DNA of 52,511 nucleotides from Negativicutes bacterium (GCA_031292035.1 JARLHX010000358.1:1-52511), one strand, 5' to 3'; positions 1 through 8,323 are shown, counted from the first letter of the stretch. The notes: generated by a model not told the origin, from the letters alone. Numbers and translations are program-made.

Positions 1-19
1 CGAAAGGTGCAGATAATTC

Positions 20-100
20 TATATTTGGCAAACTTATCGAAAGGTAAGGGCGCAAAGCTATGGGTCTAAGGGCTGACGCCTATGACTGCCAGGTTGCGAC
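20..100 (+). ncRNA. Cyclic-di-GMP-I (GEMM-I) riboswitch aptamer
   Basis: The segment carries the conserved blocks of the class I c-di-GMP riboswitch in order: GGCAAAC near 28-34, the tetraloop-type CGAAAG at 38-43, GGCGCAAAGC at 49-58 (the core that contacts the ligand), GGGTCTAAGG in the second stem, and the closing GCCAGGTTGC at 88-97. An intrinsic terminator follows at once and the DUF3089 gene starts at 227. The aptamer senses the second messenger c-di-GMP; whether binding turns expression on or off cannot be decided by eye. Confidence 0.92.
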
Positions 101-117
101 TTTTTGTAAAAGAGTAC

Positions 118-165
118 GACTTGCTGGTCCGGCGCGGAGCCGATCTTATGCAGGTCTTTTTTTTT
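118..165 (+). terminator. Intrinsic terminator of the c-di-GMP riboswitch
   Basis: GACTTGC at 118-124 pairs with GCAGGTC at 150-156, with an inner CGGC/GCCG helix, and is followed by nine T residues. It lies between the aptamer and the ribosome site of the DUF3089 gene, so it is the likely expression platform. Confidence 0.75.
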
Positions 166-226
166 CCTTGCGGCTGAATCGCGAGGTATCGAAGGCCTAG
201 GCGATAAAATTGGAGGAGGCAGGACA

Positions 227-1213
227 ATGAACGGAAAGAACATTCTAATCTTGGTTATGGTACTTTGTTTCAGTATGACGGTGGTGGCGTCGGCAAGTGA
301 TATTCAGGCTACCGATTATTCAAAAGCGAGGCATTGGCTGTCTTTGCCGGCGTCGGCTGATAAAAAAGTCGATGTTTTTTACCTTTATCCAAGTTCCTGG
401 ACAAAGGTTACTGCCAAGGAGCCGAATGTTTGCAGTATTGATAATCCGATCATGCTGGTCCGAGCAAAAACATGGCTCGATAGCCAAGCTACAGCCTTTG
501 AAACCGTGGGTAATATTTACGCGCCATATTACAGGCAGGATGATGCTCAATATGCGTTAACGTTGTCGCAAGAAGGCCAGGCTGAGCTTGTTGGCGGGAT
601 ACCAAAAACCGACGTATTTGCAGCTTTCGACTATTATATCAACAACTATAATCACGGTCGACCGTTTATTTTAGCCGGTCATTCCCAGGGGTCAACGGTC
701 ATGGCGCTTCTATTGTCAGAATATATGAAAGCCCATCCTGACGTGTATGCCAGAATGATTGCCGCGTATGTTATCGGCTATTCCATTACCGGGGACTACC
801 TTAAAAACAACCCCCACTTGAAATTTGCCGCAGGCCCGGATGATACAGGGGTTATTATTTCCTATAATACAGAAGCGCCTGGTGTTGTTGCCAATCCGAT
901 GGTTCTGCCTGGCGCTATCGCGATAAACCCGATTACTTGGACCAGAGACGGAACATTGGCCACCGCCCAGCAAAGCTTGGGGTCGAGAATGCCAAACAAA
1001 ATCGATCAACAAGTGCAGGTAAAAGATTTTGCCGATGGCCGTATTGACCTAACCCGCGGCGTGCTGGTTTGCAGTACTGTTGATGTCAATCAATATGCAC
1101 CAGGCAATCAAGTGTTTGGCAAGGGAATCTACCATCACTTCGATTACCAGTTTTATTACTACAATATCAGAGAAAATGCCGAAAATAGAACGAAAATCTT
1201 CCTGAGTAAATAA
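227..1213 (+). CDS. Secreted DUF3089 alpha/beta-hydrolase-like protein, copy 1
   Basis: The 328-aa product begins with a signal peptide (hydrophobic stretch at residues 6-19, VASAS cleavage region near 24), so it should be exported. It matches the DUF3089 family: the early FYLYPSSW segment, a GNIYAPYYRQ segment near residue 100, and a nucleophile elbow GHSQGS around residues 150-155, the lipase-type Ser of alpha/beta hydrolases. The substrate is unknown. The start is set by GGAGGAGG seven bases upstream. A c-di-GMP riboswitch and terminator precede it, so expression probably follows c-di-GMP. A close paralogue follows at 1273, and both may share a transcript. Confidence 0.88.
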   Translation: MNGKNILILVMVLCFSMTVVASASDIQATDYSKARHWLSLPASADKKVDVFYLYPSSWTKVTAKEPNVCSIDNPIMLVRAKTWLDSQATAFETVGNIYAPYYRQDDAQYALTLSQEGQAELVGGIPKTDVFAAFDYYINNYNHGRPFILAGHSQGSTVMALLLSEYMKAHPDVYARMIAAYVIGYSITGDYLKNNPHLKFAAGPDDTGVIISYNTEAPGVVANPMVLPGAIAINPITWTRDGTLATAQQSLGSRMPNKIDQQVQVKDFADGRIDLTRGVLVCSTVDVNQYAPGNQVFGKGIYHHFDYQFYYYNIRENAENRTKIFLSK

Positions 1214-1272
1214 TAAGAAGTTCTTCCTTTTTTAATATTACATCCATACTTTTATCTTACGGGAGGTAGCAA

Positions 1273-2265
1273 ATGAACGTAAAGCTCGTTCTAACTCTGG
1301 CGATTGTCCTTTGTTTCGGTTTTACGCTGGTAGCACAAGCCAGTGATCAGCAGGCCACCGATTATTCCAAACCGGAGCATTGGCTGGTATTACCGACGGC
1401 TATTGACAAAAAGGTCGATATTTTTTATCTTTATCCGACTGCCTGGAAAAAGGCTTCTGATACTTCGCCAAACATATGCGAAATTGATGATCCTACCATG
1501 CTGATCGGGGCAAAAGCAGCGTATGGACGGCAAGCCACCGCCTTTGAAACGGTAGGAAATATGTATGCACCTTACTACAGGCAGGCAGACTTGTCGCCGG
1601 TCGACCGGGAAAAAGTGATTGCCGGCATACCGACACATGATGCAGTAGCGGCTTTCGAATATTATATCAAGCACTACAACAACGGCCGTCCCTTTATTTT
1701 GGCAGGACATTCCCAAGGATCGAATGTCCTGAGTAACTTATTGGCTGGCTATATGAACAAACATCCGGAAGTGCGGGAAAGAATGGTTGCTGCCTATGTT
1801 ATCGGCTATTCGGTTACCGGGGAGTACCTAAAAAATAATCCGCACTTGAAATTTGCCAAAGGTCCGGATGACACCGGAGTGATCATTTCCTATAACACCG
1901 AATCGCCGAATGTTGTGGTCGGCACCAATCCAGTCCTGTTGCCTGGTGGTATTGCGATAAACCCGATTACCTGGACCAGAGACGAAACCTTGGCGCCAGC
2001 TTCGAAAAATTTAGGCTCATTGATGCCTGTAAACGGAGTACTTACGCCTGCTATGAATTACGCCGATGCCCGTGTCGACAAAAGCAAAGGTGTGGTCATT
2101 TGCAGTACGGCTGATGCTGATAAATTACATCAGCTCACTTCGACATTCGTAACAGGTGTTTTCCATAGCTTCGATTATCTTTTTTATTACTACGATCTTC
2201 GAGAGAACGCTGCTAACAGAGTTGAACAGTTTTTCAATAAAAGAGAAAATCCCACTCATCCATAG
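1273..2265 (+). CDS. Secreted DUF3089 alpha/beta-hydrolase-like protein, copy 2
   Basis: This 330-aa paralogue of the preceding gene shares long identical blocks with it (KKVDIFYLYP, GNMYAPYYRQ, GRPFILAGHSQGS, PHLKFAKGPDDTGVIISYNTE, INPITWTRDE). It has its own signal peptide ending near the QAS at residues 22-24 and keeps the GHSQGS nucleophile motif. GGGAGG lies six bases before the ATG. Only 59 bp separate it from copy 1 and no terminator is visible there, so both are probably under the upstream c-di-GMP riboswitch. The pair looks like a recent tandem duplication. Enzymatic activity is not established for the family. Confidence 0.88.
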   Translation: MNVKLVLTLAIVLCFGFTLVAQASDQQATDYSKPEHWLVLPTAIDKKVDIFYLYPTAWKKASDTSPNICEIDDPTMLIGAKAAYGRQATAFETVGNMYAPYYRQADLSPVDREKVIAGIPTHDAVAAFEYYIKHYNNGRPFILAGHSQGSNVLSNLLAGYMNKHPEVRERMVAAYVIGYSVTGEYLKNNPHLKFAKGPDDTGVIISYNTESPNVVVGTNPVLLPGGIAINPITWTRDETLAPASKNLGSLMPVNGVLTPAMNYADARVDKSKGVVICSTADADKLHQLTSTFVTGVFHSFDYLFYYYDLRENAANRVEQFFNKRENPTHP

Positions 2266-2338
2266 TTTTTTGCGGAACCAGAACCCCAAGCCCCAACCGG
2301 TATCGGCGAAAGCCGAGAAAATATAAAAAAACAATGGT

Positions 2339-2668
2339 ATGACAATGTTTTCTCCATCCTGGAATGGGTTCTGGCTGGCCGGTTTTAACAGTGCTAAAGA
2401 CGCGCAGGGTAGTTTTGGCGGCGGCTTTGCTTTTCATTCCATGCAGGTGCCGCTAAGCAATGGCCATGAGCTGTCGTATGATTCGACCCCCATTGTTTTT
2501 AACAGCAATACCTTCACCCAGGGCTCAAATACCGCTGCCCTGAATTTTGTCGTTACTTCCAGCGCGGGCTTCTCCCCACAACCCTGTCAAAAAGGTATTC
2601 CTGGGGCGAGGAGGCGTTGGAAAGAAAATGCCGAAAACAGGACAAAAAATTCCCTGAATAAATTATAG
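2339..2668 (+). pseudogene. Composite ORF ending in a third DUF3089 tail (gene remnant)
   Basis: The reading frame encodes 109 aa without a recognisable complete domain. Its last 14 residues (ENAENRTKNSLNKL) repeat the C-terminus of the first DUF3089 protein (ENAENRTKIFLSK), and the DNA at 2622-2668 is nearly identical to 1165-1213. The first ~85 residues (Gly/Ser/Asn-rich, beta-like, with FNSNTFTQGSNTAALNFVV) belong to something else that I do not recognise. I see no good ribosome site before 2339. The simplest reading is a deletion or recombination scar that joined the end of a third DUF3089 copy to a fragment of another gene. Confidence 0.6.
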
Positions 2669-2718
2669 TAAGTCCTCCTCTGTGAGCCATAAGGCGGATG
2701 GTGGTTGAAGGAGTAAAT

Positions 2719-3246
2719 ATGCAACATATCGTGGCAGTTGTCCTAATCACATTATTGGTTATCTTTAAAATTTATTGGCGGACCCGGAAGCAATACGGGT
2801 TTCAAAAGTTCGCCAGAGGGCGGATGCTGACAAAAATGGCGCTACTGGCCATCATCGGGGTTGTTTTGCTGGTAACGGGGCTCTCGCATCCCCTGCGGTA
2901 TATCTTTGATACTGGCGGTCTTTTGTTGGGATGGATTATTGCCTGCCACTCGCTGCGTACTTCAGTGTTTGAGTGGCGCAATCAGGTCTGGTTCTATCGC
3001 CAAAATCCCTGGATGGATATGTTTCTCCTTGTACTGTTCGCCGGCCGCGTCGCCTTCAAAGGATATAATGAAATTTATGCCCTTGCGACCAACGAGCAAA
3101 TCCCCCGGCAGTTGCAGTTGACCACTTACACGCATGATTCATTCGTAACCGGGATTATTTTTACTTTGATTGCTTACCATATTGTTTATTATTCATTTCT
3201 TATTCGCAAGGAGTGCCAGATGAAGTCTCATTTTGAAGATAAGTAG
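2719..3246 (+). CDS. Small integral membrane protein, unknown function
   Basis: The 175-aa product has an N-terminal transmembrane helix (residues 3-16) and three further hydrophobic segments (about 35-60, 95-115 and 140-160), with a basic patch (WRTRKQYGFQKFARGR) after the first. The layout resembles CcdC/DUF1453-type small membrane proteins, but I cannot place it firmly. The start at 2719 is chosen because GAAGGAG lies six bases upstream and falls inside the longer alternative reading from 2698. A hairpin terminator follows at 3340. Confidence 0.75.
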   Translation: MQHIVAVVLITLLVIFKIYWRTRKQYGFQKFARGRMLTKMALLAIIGVVLLVTGLSHPLRYIFDTGGLLLGWIIACHSLRTSVFEWRNQVWFYRQNPWMDMFLLVLFAGRVAFKGYNEIYALATNEQIPRQLQLTTYTHDSFVTGIIFTLIAYHIVYYSFLIRKECQMKSHFEDK

Positions 3247-3339
3247 GGTGCCTTTGGCATGATAGATTGGAACTATATTGAACCTAAAAAACACCCGGGA
3301 GTCGCTGGCAGTTGCAAAAATGCCAATCCAGTATTATGC

Positions 3340-3370
3340 AAAAATGCCAATTTATATATGGCATTTTTTC
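3340..3370 (+). terminator. Intrinsic terminator after the membrane protein gene
   Basis: AAAAATGCCA at 3340-3349 pairs with TGGCATTTTT at 3359-3368, followed by a T-rich tail. The sequence GCAAAAATGCCAAT also occurs 24 bp earlier at 3314-3327, giving a short direct repeat. Confidence 0.75.
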
Positions 3371-3442
3371 TTTTTGAGCAACCGCACCCTATCATAGCAA
3401 ACATATGGAGCTTCTGCCTGAATGCTGACTCCTATTACCGAC

Positions 3443-3460
3443 TTGGCATCATTCTTGCTT
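3443..3460 (+). promoter_or_regulatory. Candidate sigma-54 (-24/-12) promoter
   Basis: TTGGCATCATTCTTGCTT has the invariant GG and GC separated by exactly ten bases and agrees with the TGGCAC-N5-TTGC consensus except at one position. It lies about 45 bp before the start of the chemoreceptor gene and nothing else is nearby. An RpoN-dependent activator would be needed; none is encoded in the window. Confidence 0.6.
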
Positions 3461-3501
3461 ATATACTATTGATGGACAAGTAAGCAAATGGGGGTCTGAT
3501 C

Positions 3502-4350
3502 ATGGACGAGAAAAATTCGCCACTCGATCAATTTTACAATGTCCTGCAATTTTTGGACGATCTGCTTGTCGGCGGTGTTGGTGTAACCTTAACGGATCGG
3601 GAGAAATTCTTGCTGTATAAGCGCGGTAAAACGCTAAAACAAGACTTAAAGATTCAGCCTGGCCTGGAAGTAAAACCAGGAATGTTAGTTTACAGAGCGA
3701 TGCAGGAAAATCGGCGCATTGTTCAGCGTTTGGACGGTAATCTATGGGGCGTCTCAACCATCGCAACTGCTATTCCCATCAGAAATGAGAAAGGCGAAGT
3801 CATTGGGGCCGCATCGGTGCAACAAGATACAGAAGATCAAGACCTCTTGCAGGGAACGGCGCATAAACTTCATACTAATATTACCGACCTTGCTAGTACG
3901 ACGGAAGAACTATCGGCCCAAGCGGAAGAAATTGCGACCGCGTGCCGGACTTTGCTCAAGGGAGTGCAGGAATCACAGAACCGGATTCATGAGACTGACA
4001 ATGTACTTGGCTTTATTAAGAGCATTGCCAGTCAGACCAACTTGTTAGGTCTGAACGCGGCCATAGAAGCCGCCCGGGTGGGTGAACTCGGGCGAGGCTT
4101 TGGCGTTGTCGCCGAAGAAATCAGGAAACTTGCGGATAACAGCTCTGAGTCAATTAAAAAGATTGACTCGACGTTAAAGACCATAAAGGAAGATAGCGTT
4201 CAAAACACGAGCCAGCTCGAACATATTGACAATGTTGTGATGCAAGTCACCGAGGCTATCACCCATGTTGCCGCCGCCGTGCAGGAAACAGCGACGATGG
4301 TCCAGCAACTCGATGTTCTGGCCGCGAAACTTAGCCAAAGCAACAAGTGA
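3502..4350 (+). CDS. Soluble methyl-accepting chemotaxis-like receptor
   Basis: The 282-aa protein has no transmembrane segment. Residues 1-110 form a small sensory domain of PAS/GAF-like character ([23 protein letters not shown]). Residues 120-280 form the coiled-coil MCP signalling hairpin, with the tip sequence [34 protein letters not shown] that docks CheA/CheW. The length and layout resemble Bacillus subtilis YfmS. It should therefore be a cytoplasmic sensor feeding a CheA array. GGGGG lies about eight bases before the ATG. A sigma-54-type promoter precedes it and a strong terminator follows at 4421, so it is a single-gene unit. Confidence 0.88.
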   Translation: MDEKNSPLDQFYNVLQFLDDLLVGGVGVTLTDREKFLLYKRGKTLKQDLKIQPGLEVKPGMLVYRAMQENRRIVQRLDGNLWGVSTIATAIPIRNEKGEVIGAASVQQDTEDQDLLQGTAHKLHTNITDLASTTEELSAQAEEIATACRTLLKGVQESQNRIHETDNVLGFIKSIASQTNLLGLNAAIEAARVGELGRGFGVVAEEIRKLADNSSESIKKIDSTLKTIKEDSVQNTSQLEHIDNVVMQVTEAITHVAAAVQETATMVQQLDVLAAKLSQSNK

Positions 4351-4420
4351 GCAGGCGGCTTGAGGGGACGGTTTGTTGACATCTCCAATGTTCTATATCA
4401 AAACGAATCCTGACTTAAAT

Positions 4421-4457
4421 AAATGCCGCTCGCCTGTCAGAGGTGGGCGGCATTTTT
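4421..4457 (+). terminator. Intrinsic terminator of the chemoreceptor gene
   Basis: AAATGCCGCTCGCC pairs with GGTGGGCGGCATTT around a short loop and is followed by a T run. The 4460-4610 stretch that follows shows nothing else I can name. Confidence 0.8.
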
Positions 4458-4629
4458 CCATTGGTGTGACTGCAGCCGGCTTAGGCAGCTGGAAGAAAGT
4501 TGACCGCGGCTTTATCCGTTGGGTGAAATTTCCAGGATGAGGAGAAGGCGCAATAGGAGGGGAAAAAGGAGCAGTTAACGAAATAATATTTATTATGTAA
4601 ATGACTTTTCGATGGTGTGGGAGGATCCA

Positions 4630-5658
4630 ATGATTGAAATATTTACTGACATAGGAAACAAAATTATAAATGGCGGTTTCAAAATACACTTGGCGGCTTA
4701 CATTATTAGTGTAGTGGTAGGTATCATCATACTCCGGTTTGTATTTTCTAAACTGCTGAAAGTAGTCGCACGAATGACTAATATGTCTTATCCCCTGCTG
4801 CAGCAGACGTTTAGGGGAATACCCACATTGTTGGGTATGCTTATTGGTCTTTACGCCGTTATGGAAATCCTGACTATCCCACCGCGACCGCTGCTATTTC
4901 TCCAAAGTCTGTTCCACTCCCTTGTCATTATGTCCCTGACCCTCATGGTTGCGCATCTGGGTTCTGGCTATCTGAAACAAAAACTGGGGAAAACATCGGA
5001 GAACTTCGCCTCTACTTCGATTTTAGCAACAACAATCGACTTGACTGTTTACGCCATCGGTATATTGATTTTGCTTGAATCGTTCGGAGTTTCGATTTCG
5101 CCATTGATCACCGCTTTAGGGGTTGGCGGTTTAGCTACCGCTTTGGCGCTGCAGGACACCTTGGTGAATTTATTTTCCGGCATCAACATTTTGGTGTCCA
5201 AACAGATCAAGATGGGTGACTTCGTAAAACTGTCGACCGGCGAAGAAGGTTATGTAGTAGATATGAATTGGCGCAACACCACCATAAAAACTCCCACTGA
5301 GAACATGGTGGTGGTACCCAACCAAAAAATTGCTTCCTCGATCATCACCAATTATACACAGCCGTTTGCTGAATGCTCCATTTCCATCCCCATCGGGGTC
5401 AGTTATAAAAGTGACTTGGAGCAGGTAGAAAATGTGACTGCCGCAGTGGCAAAAGAAGTTCTCCAAGACACCGAAGGCGGCGTCAAAAGTTTTGAACCGT
5501 TTATCCGGTACGGCAGTTTTACCGAGACCAGCATTAACTTCAATGTGATCCTGAGGGTAAAGAACGTAACAGACCAGCACCTCATCCGCCACCAATTTAT
5601 CAAGAGAATTTATGCGCGTTACCAACAGGAAGGAATCATCATTTCGTTCCAGAAATGA
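4630..5658 (+). CDS. Mechanosensitive ion channel, MscS family
   Basis: The 342-aa product carries four to five membrane helices in its first ~190 residues. The last is the pore-lining helix (LGVGGLATALALQDTLVNLFSGINIL), rich in Gly and Ala as in MscS TM3. It is followed by the cytoplasmic beta domain (MGDFVKLSTGEEGYVVDMNWRNTTIKTPTENMVVVPNQKI) and the C-terminal alpha/beta vestibule domain. MscS channels release solutes on hypo-osmotic shock. The start at 4630 is preferred because GGGAGG lies five bases upstream; an in-frame ATG at 4612 precedes that ribosome site. It is a single gene ending in a strong terminator. Confidence 0.93.
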   Translation: MIEIFTDIGNKIINGGFKIHLAAYIISVVVGIIILRFVFSKLLKVVARMTNMSYPLLQQTFRGIPTLLGMLIGLYAVMEILTIPPRPLLFLQSLFHSLVIMSLTLMVAHLGSGYLKQKLGKTSENFASTSILATTIDLTVYAIGILILLESFGVSISPLITALGVGGLATALALQDTLVNLFSGINILVSKQIKMGDFVKLSTGEEGYVVDMNWRNTTIKTPTENMVVVPNQKIASSIITNYTQPFAECSISIPIGVSYKSDLEQVENVTAAVAKEVLQDTEGGVKSFEPFIRYGSFTETSINFNVILRVKNVTDQHLIRHQFIKRIYARYQQEGIIISFQK

Positions 5659-5674
5659 ACAGTCAATTTGGAAC

Positions 5675-5710
5675 AAAAAAACGCCTAGCCGATTGGCCTG
5701 GCGTTTTTTT
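5675..5710 (+). terminator. Intrinsic terminator of the mscS-type gene
   Basis: AAAAAACGCC (5675 onward) pairs with GGCGTTTTTT (to 5709) with an inner AGCC/GGCC pairing, and ends in a T run. Confidence 0.85.
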
Positions 5711-5882
5711 ATGATGATCGCCTGACAGTTGCGATGGTTATGTAAAAATCACTGTCCCTATGCGGCAGATCCAGATTATAATAAAAACAGCATTGTTTTA
5801 AACATTCCCGGCAGGCACAACATCCTGGTGAATGAATTAGCATTCATACTGGGATGGACACATTAAACGATAGGGTGGGTTT

Positions 5883-6203
5883 ATGGGTTTTAACAGCAGG
5901 GTTTATGAATTTGTCTGTGAAATTCCGGAAGGCAAGGTCACATCCTATGGTCAAATTGCATATATGGCTGGAAACTGGCGGGCATCCCGCGCGGTAGGCT
6001 ATGCACTGCACCGCAATCCGTACCCTGGTAAAGTGCCCTGTCATAGGGTGGTTTTTAAGGATGGTGGGCTTGCTACCGGATTTGCCTTTGGCGGGAAAGA
6101 TGTGCAGCGACAACTGCTGGAAGCCGAGGGAGTTCTATTCACCGCCGATGGCCGCGTGGATATGAAGCAATGTTGCTGGAGCCCCCAGAATGTGACGCAA
6201 TAG
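5883..6203 (+). CDS. MGMT-family DNA alkyltransferase-like protein
   Basis: The 106-aa protein corresponds to only the C-terminal DNA-binding/transferase domain of O6-alkylguanine-DNA alkyltransferases. It has the helix-turn-helix region (GKVTSYGQIAYMAGNWRASRAVGYAL) and the active-site motif PCHRVV around residues 50-55. The acceptor Cys is present, unlike in alkyltransferase-like (ATL) proteins, which carry Trp there. It may reverse O6-alkylguanine directly or flag lesions for excision repair. The next gene, 34 bp downstream, is a 3-methyladenine-type glycosylase, so the pair looks like a small alkylation-repair unit. A GGGTGGG ribosome site precedes the ATG. Confidence 0.88.
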   Translation: MGFNSRVYEFVCEIPEGKVTSYGQIAYMAGNWRASRAVGYALHRNPYPGKVPCHRVVFKDGGLATGFAFGGKDVQRQLLEAEGVLFTADGRVDMKQCCWSPQNVTQ

Positions 6204-6236
6204 TGTATTTCCACTGATGGAAAGCGGGGATAGCGA

Positions 6237-6839
6237 ATGCCGTATTTTGAATATGGGCAAAAAGAAATTGATTATCTGAAAAAGAAAGATAAAAAACTAG
6301 GGGCAGCGATTGAGCGTATCGGTTTCATCGAGCGCGAAATAAAACCCGATGTTTTCCTGGCGCTTGTTGACAGTATCATCAGCCAACAGATCTCAACTAA
6401 GGCAGCTGATACGGTACTGGAGCGGCTCTGCAACCTGATTGGCGATATTACGCCTGAGAATATTGCAGTTGCCGAAATCGAGCAGATTCAGCAATGTGGC
6501 ATGACGATGAAAAAAGCCGGTTATATTAAGAGCTTTGCGGAAACAGTCTCAGCCCGCACATTAAATTTAGAGGAACTTCGTGTTCTGTCTGATACCGAAG
6601 TAATTAAAAAACTAGTGGAACTTGACGGCGTTGGCGTATGGACCGCCGAAATGCTGCTTTTGTTTTCTCTATGCCGTCCTGATGTTGTTAGTTACGGCGA
6701 CCTTGCCATTCGAAGAGGGATGATGAATCTTTATGGCTTGAAAGAGTTGCCGAAAGCAAAATTTGAGCGCTATAAAAAGCGCTACTCTCCCTATGGCTCA
6801 GTTGCGTCGCTCTATTTGTGGAACCTGGCTGTGCTGTAG
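6237..6839 (+). CDS. DNA-3-methyladenine glycosylase, HhH-GPD superfamily (AlkA-like)
   Basis: The 200-aa enzyme has the helix-hairpin-helix LDGVGVWTAEMLL at about residues 123-136, which binds the DNA backbone. It is followed by the catalytic Asp region SYGDLAIRRG at about 158-167. The early IISQQISTKAADTV helix is typical of AlkA-type glycosylases. No iron-sulphur Cys loop is present, so it is not EndoIII or MutY. It removes alkylated bases in base-excision repair. Its location just after an MGMT-family gene supports a role in alkylation repair. Confidence 0.9.
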   Translation: MPYFEYGQKEIDYLKKKDKKLGAAIERIGFIEREIKPDVFLALVDSIISQQISTKAADTVLERLCNLIGDITPENIAVAEIEQIQQCGMTMKKAGYIKSFAETVSARTLNLEELRVLSDTEVIKKLVELDGVGVWTAEMLLLFSLCRPDVVSYGDLAIRRGMMNLYGLKELPKAKFERYKKRYSPYGSVASLYLWNLAVL

Positions 6840-6889
6840 GGGTGTGTTTTAAGAAAAATTCCTGTGAGAGGGAGATTGTTGTAACGCTG

Positions 6890-7429
6890 ATGACGAGACA
6901 AAATGCGATTCTGACATATACGAATACGCTGTTCTATCCGCTTGCTCCTGAGGTCGATGAAGTAAAACTAGAGGATATTGCACACGCATTATCACAAATG
7001 TGTAGGGCAAACGGCCATTTTAAAACTTTTTATAGTGTTGCGCAGCATTCGCTTAATTGCGCTCAAGAAGCGCGGGCAAGGGGATTGACCGACAGAATCC
7101 AACTGGCCTGCTTGCTTCACGATGCCAGTGAAGCTTATATTTCTGATGTGACTAGGCCGGTAAAATGCTATCTTGACGAATATAGAAAGATCGAGCACAA
7201 GTTGCAGCAAGTCATATACGAAAAATTCGGTATCGGTGATCTGAGCGCAGAGGAAGTGCGGGAGATCGATGATATTGATACCGCCTTGCTTTATTATGAA
7301 TTTGAGCAGCTGCATCATCAGGGGATACACGAACAGCCGCCCCGGCTTTATTCTTCGCCTGATACGGTTGAAAAGCCAATGACTGCCATAGAAGCAGAAT
7401 TTATTCGATTGGTACGGCATCATGAATAA
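6890..7429 (+). CDS. HD-domain phosphohydrolase, YfbR-like
   Basis: The 179-aa product carries the metal-binding HD pattern: H in AQHSLNCA, HD in ACLLHDASEAYISDV, and a later Asp in EIDDIDTALLYYEFE. It resembles YfbR-type 5'-nucleotidases and related nucleotide phosphohydrolases. The start is uncertain. The ATG at 6890 lies about 15 bases after GAGAGGGAG, which is long. An upstream reading to 6818 would overlap the glycosylase and add a poorly conserved leader. It overlaps the next gene by eight bases, so the two are probably translationally coupled. A nucleotide-pool clean-up role beside repair genes is an inference. Confidence 0.8.
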   Translation: MTRQNAILTYTNTLFYPLAPEVDEVKLEDIAHALSQMCRANGHFKTFYSVAQHSLNCAQEARARGLTDRIQLACLLHDASEAYISDVTRPVKCYLDEYRKIEHKLQQVIYEKFGIGDLSAEEVREIDDIDTALLYYEFEQLHHQGIHEQPPRLYSSPDTVEKPMTAIEAEFIRLVRHHE

Positions 7430-8183
7430 GGTGGTAACCGGAGACAGCAGTTTCCAAGGCATAGGGATTGACAGTTGCAAGAAAACAGGTAAATATCAAG
7501 GTTGGTCTGTTTTTTGGCTTGATGCCTATGGCGGTTACGGCTTTGGCGTGTATCCTTCAATTAAAGATATTGTGGCAGAATACAGTGATGCTGATAGTAT
7601 GCTAATTGACATTCCGGTGGGATTGCCTGAAAATGAGCAGGATAATGCCGCAAGGCCTGATCGTGAACTGAGAAGCAGACTAAAAGGGAAAGCATCCAGT
7701 GTATTTAATACTCCGTGCAGGCAGGCTGTTTACTGCCGGGATAAACAAGAGGCAAAGGCTGTTAATGTGCAGTTTCTCCGCAAAAGTTTATCAGAGCAGT
7801 CCCTGGGGTTTGCCAGCAAGATCAAGGAAGTGGATCTGTTTTTAGCGGAAAATCCGCAGTATGTCGACCGGTTGCGCGAATCACACCCTGAATATGTTTT
7901 TGCATTACTCAACGATGGCAAGCCCTTAACAAGTAAAAAGACCGAAAGGACGGGGGTTGAAGAGCGCAAGATGGTGCTCGGTCGGTATTTTCCCCAGACG
8001 GAAAAAGCGCTGGGTGAAATTATGGTGCAATACCCCAGGCGTTTGCTTGATGATTTTATTGATGCCATGGTGCTGGCTGTTAGTGGCCTGCTGGGAATGA
8101 AGAACGGTTTTGATACCATTCCCAAGCAGCCGCAAAGAGATCGTAGAGGTCTCCCGATGGAGGTTGTATATGGCAGAATATGA
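7422..8183 (+). CDS. DUF429 family protein
   Basis: The 253-aa protein has the features of DUF429: an N-terminal GIGIDSCKKTGKYQGW strand with an Asp, an IDIPVGLPE segment near residue 65, CRQAVYCRD, and a C-terminal DDFIDAMVLAVSG helix with acidic residues. The layout suggests an RNase H-like fold with catalytic carboxylates, so a nuclease role is possible, but the family is not characterised. It overlaps the HD gene by eight bases and closes the four-gene repair-like cluster that starts at 5883. Confidence 0.8.
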   Translation: MNKVVTGDSSFQGIGIDSCKKTGKYQGWSVFWLDAYGGYGFGVYPSIKDIVAEYSDADSMLIDIPVGLPENEQDNAARPDRELRSRLKGKASSVFNTPCRQAVYCRDKQEAKAVNVQFLRKSLSEQSLGFASKIKEVDLFLAENPQYVDRLRESHPEYVFALLNDGKPLTSKKTERTGVEERKMVLGRYFPQTEKALGEIMVQYPRRLLDDFIDAMVLAVSGLLGMKNGFDTIPKQPQRDRRGLPMEVVYGRI

Positions 8184-8267
8184 TGAAACTGATACCCTAT
8201 TGCGTTTTAAGCCGCACCGCAAAATACAGGATTAAAGACCATCAAGGTGGTAGCCCAGCGGCAAAAA

Positions 8268-8276
8268 TGATATAAT
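8268..8276 (+). promoter_or_regulatory. Extended -10 promoter candidate
   Basis: TGATATAAT matches the extended -10 consensus TGnTATAAT and lies about 48 bp before the 504-aa gene. The -35 region is poor, as is usual for extended -10 promoters. Confidence 0.5.
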
Positions 8277-8323
8277 GTAACCCGTGAAGTTGTCAGGCTT
8301 TTAAAAGGAGATTCTTGGGACCA

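Noticed and set aside
1..12. CGAAAGGTGC at the window edge, considered as the end of a second c-di-GMP aptamer
   Set aside because: Only the CGAAAG block is present; the conserved GCGCAAAGC and GGTTGC blocks do not follow before the real aptamer begins.
3314..3351. Direct repeat GCAAAAATGCCAAT twice, considered as a small repeat array
   Set aside because: There are only two copies, and the second is simply the left arm of the terminator hairpin.
3259..3483. Short open frame of 74 codons between the membrane protein and the chemoreceptor
   Set aside because: It runs through an intrinsic terminator and the sigma-54-type promoter, has no ribosome site and shows no coding pattern.
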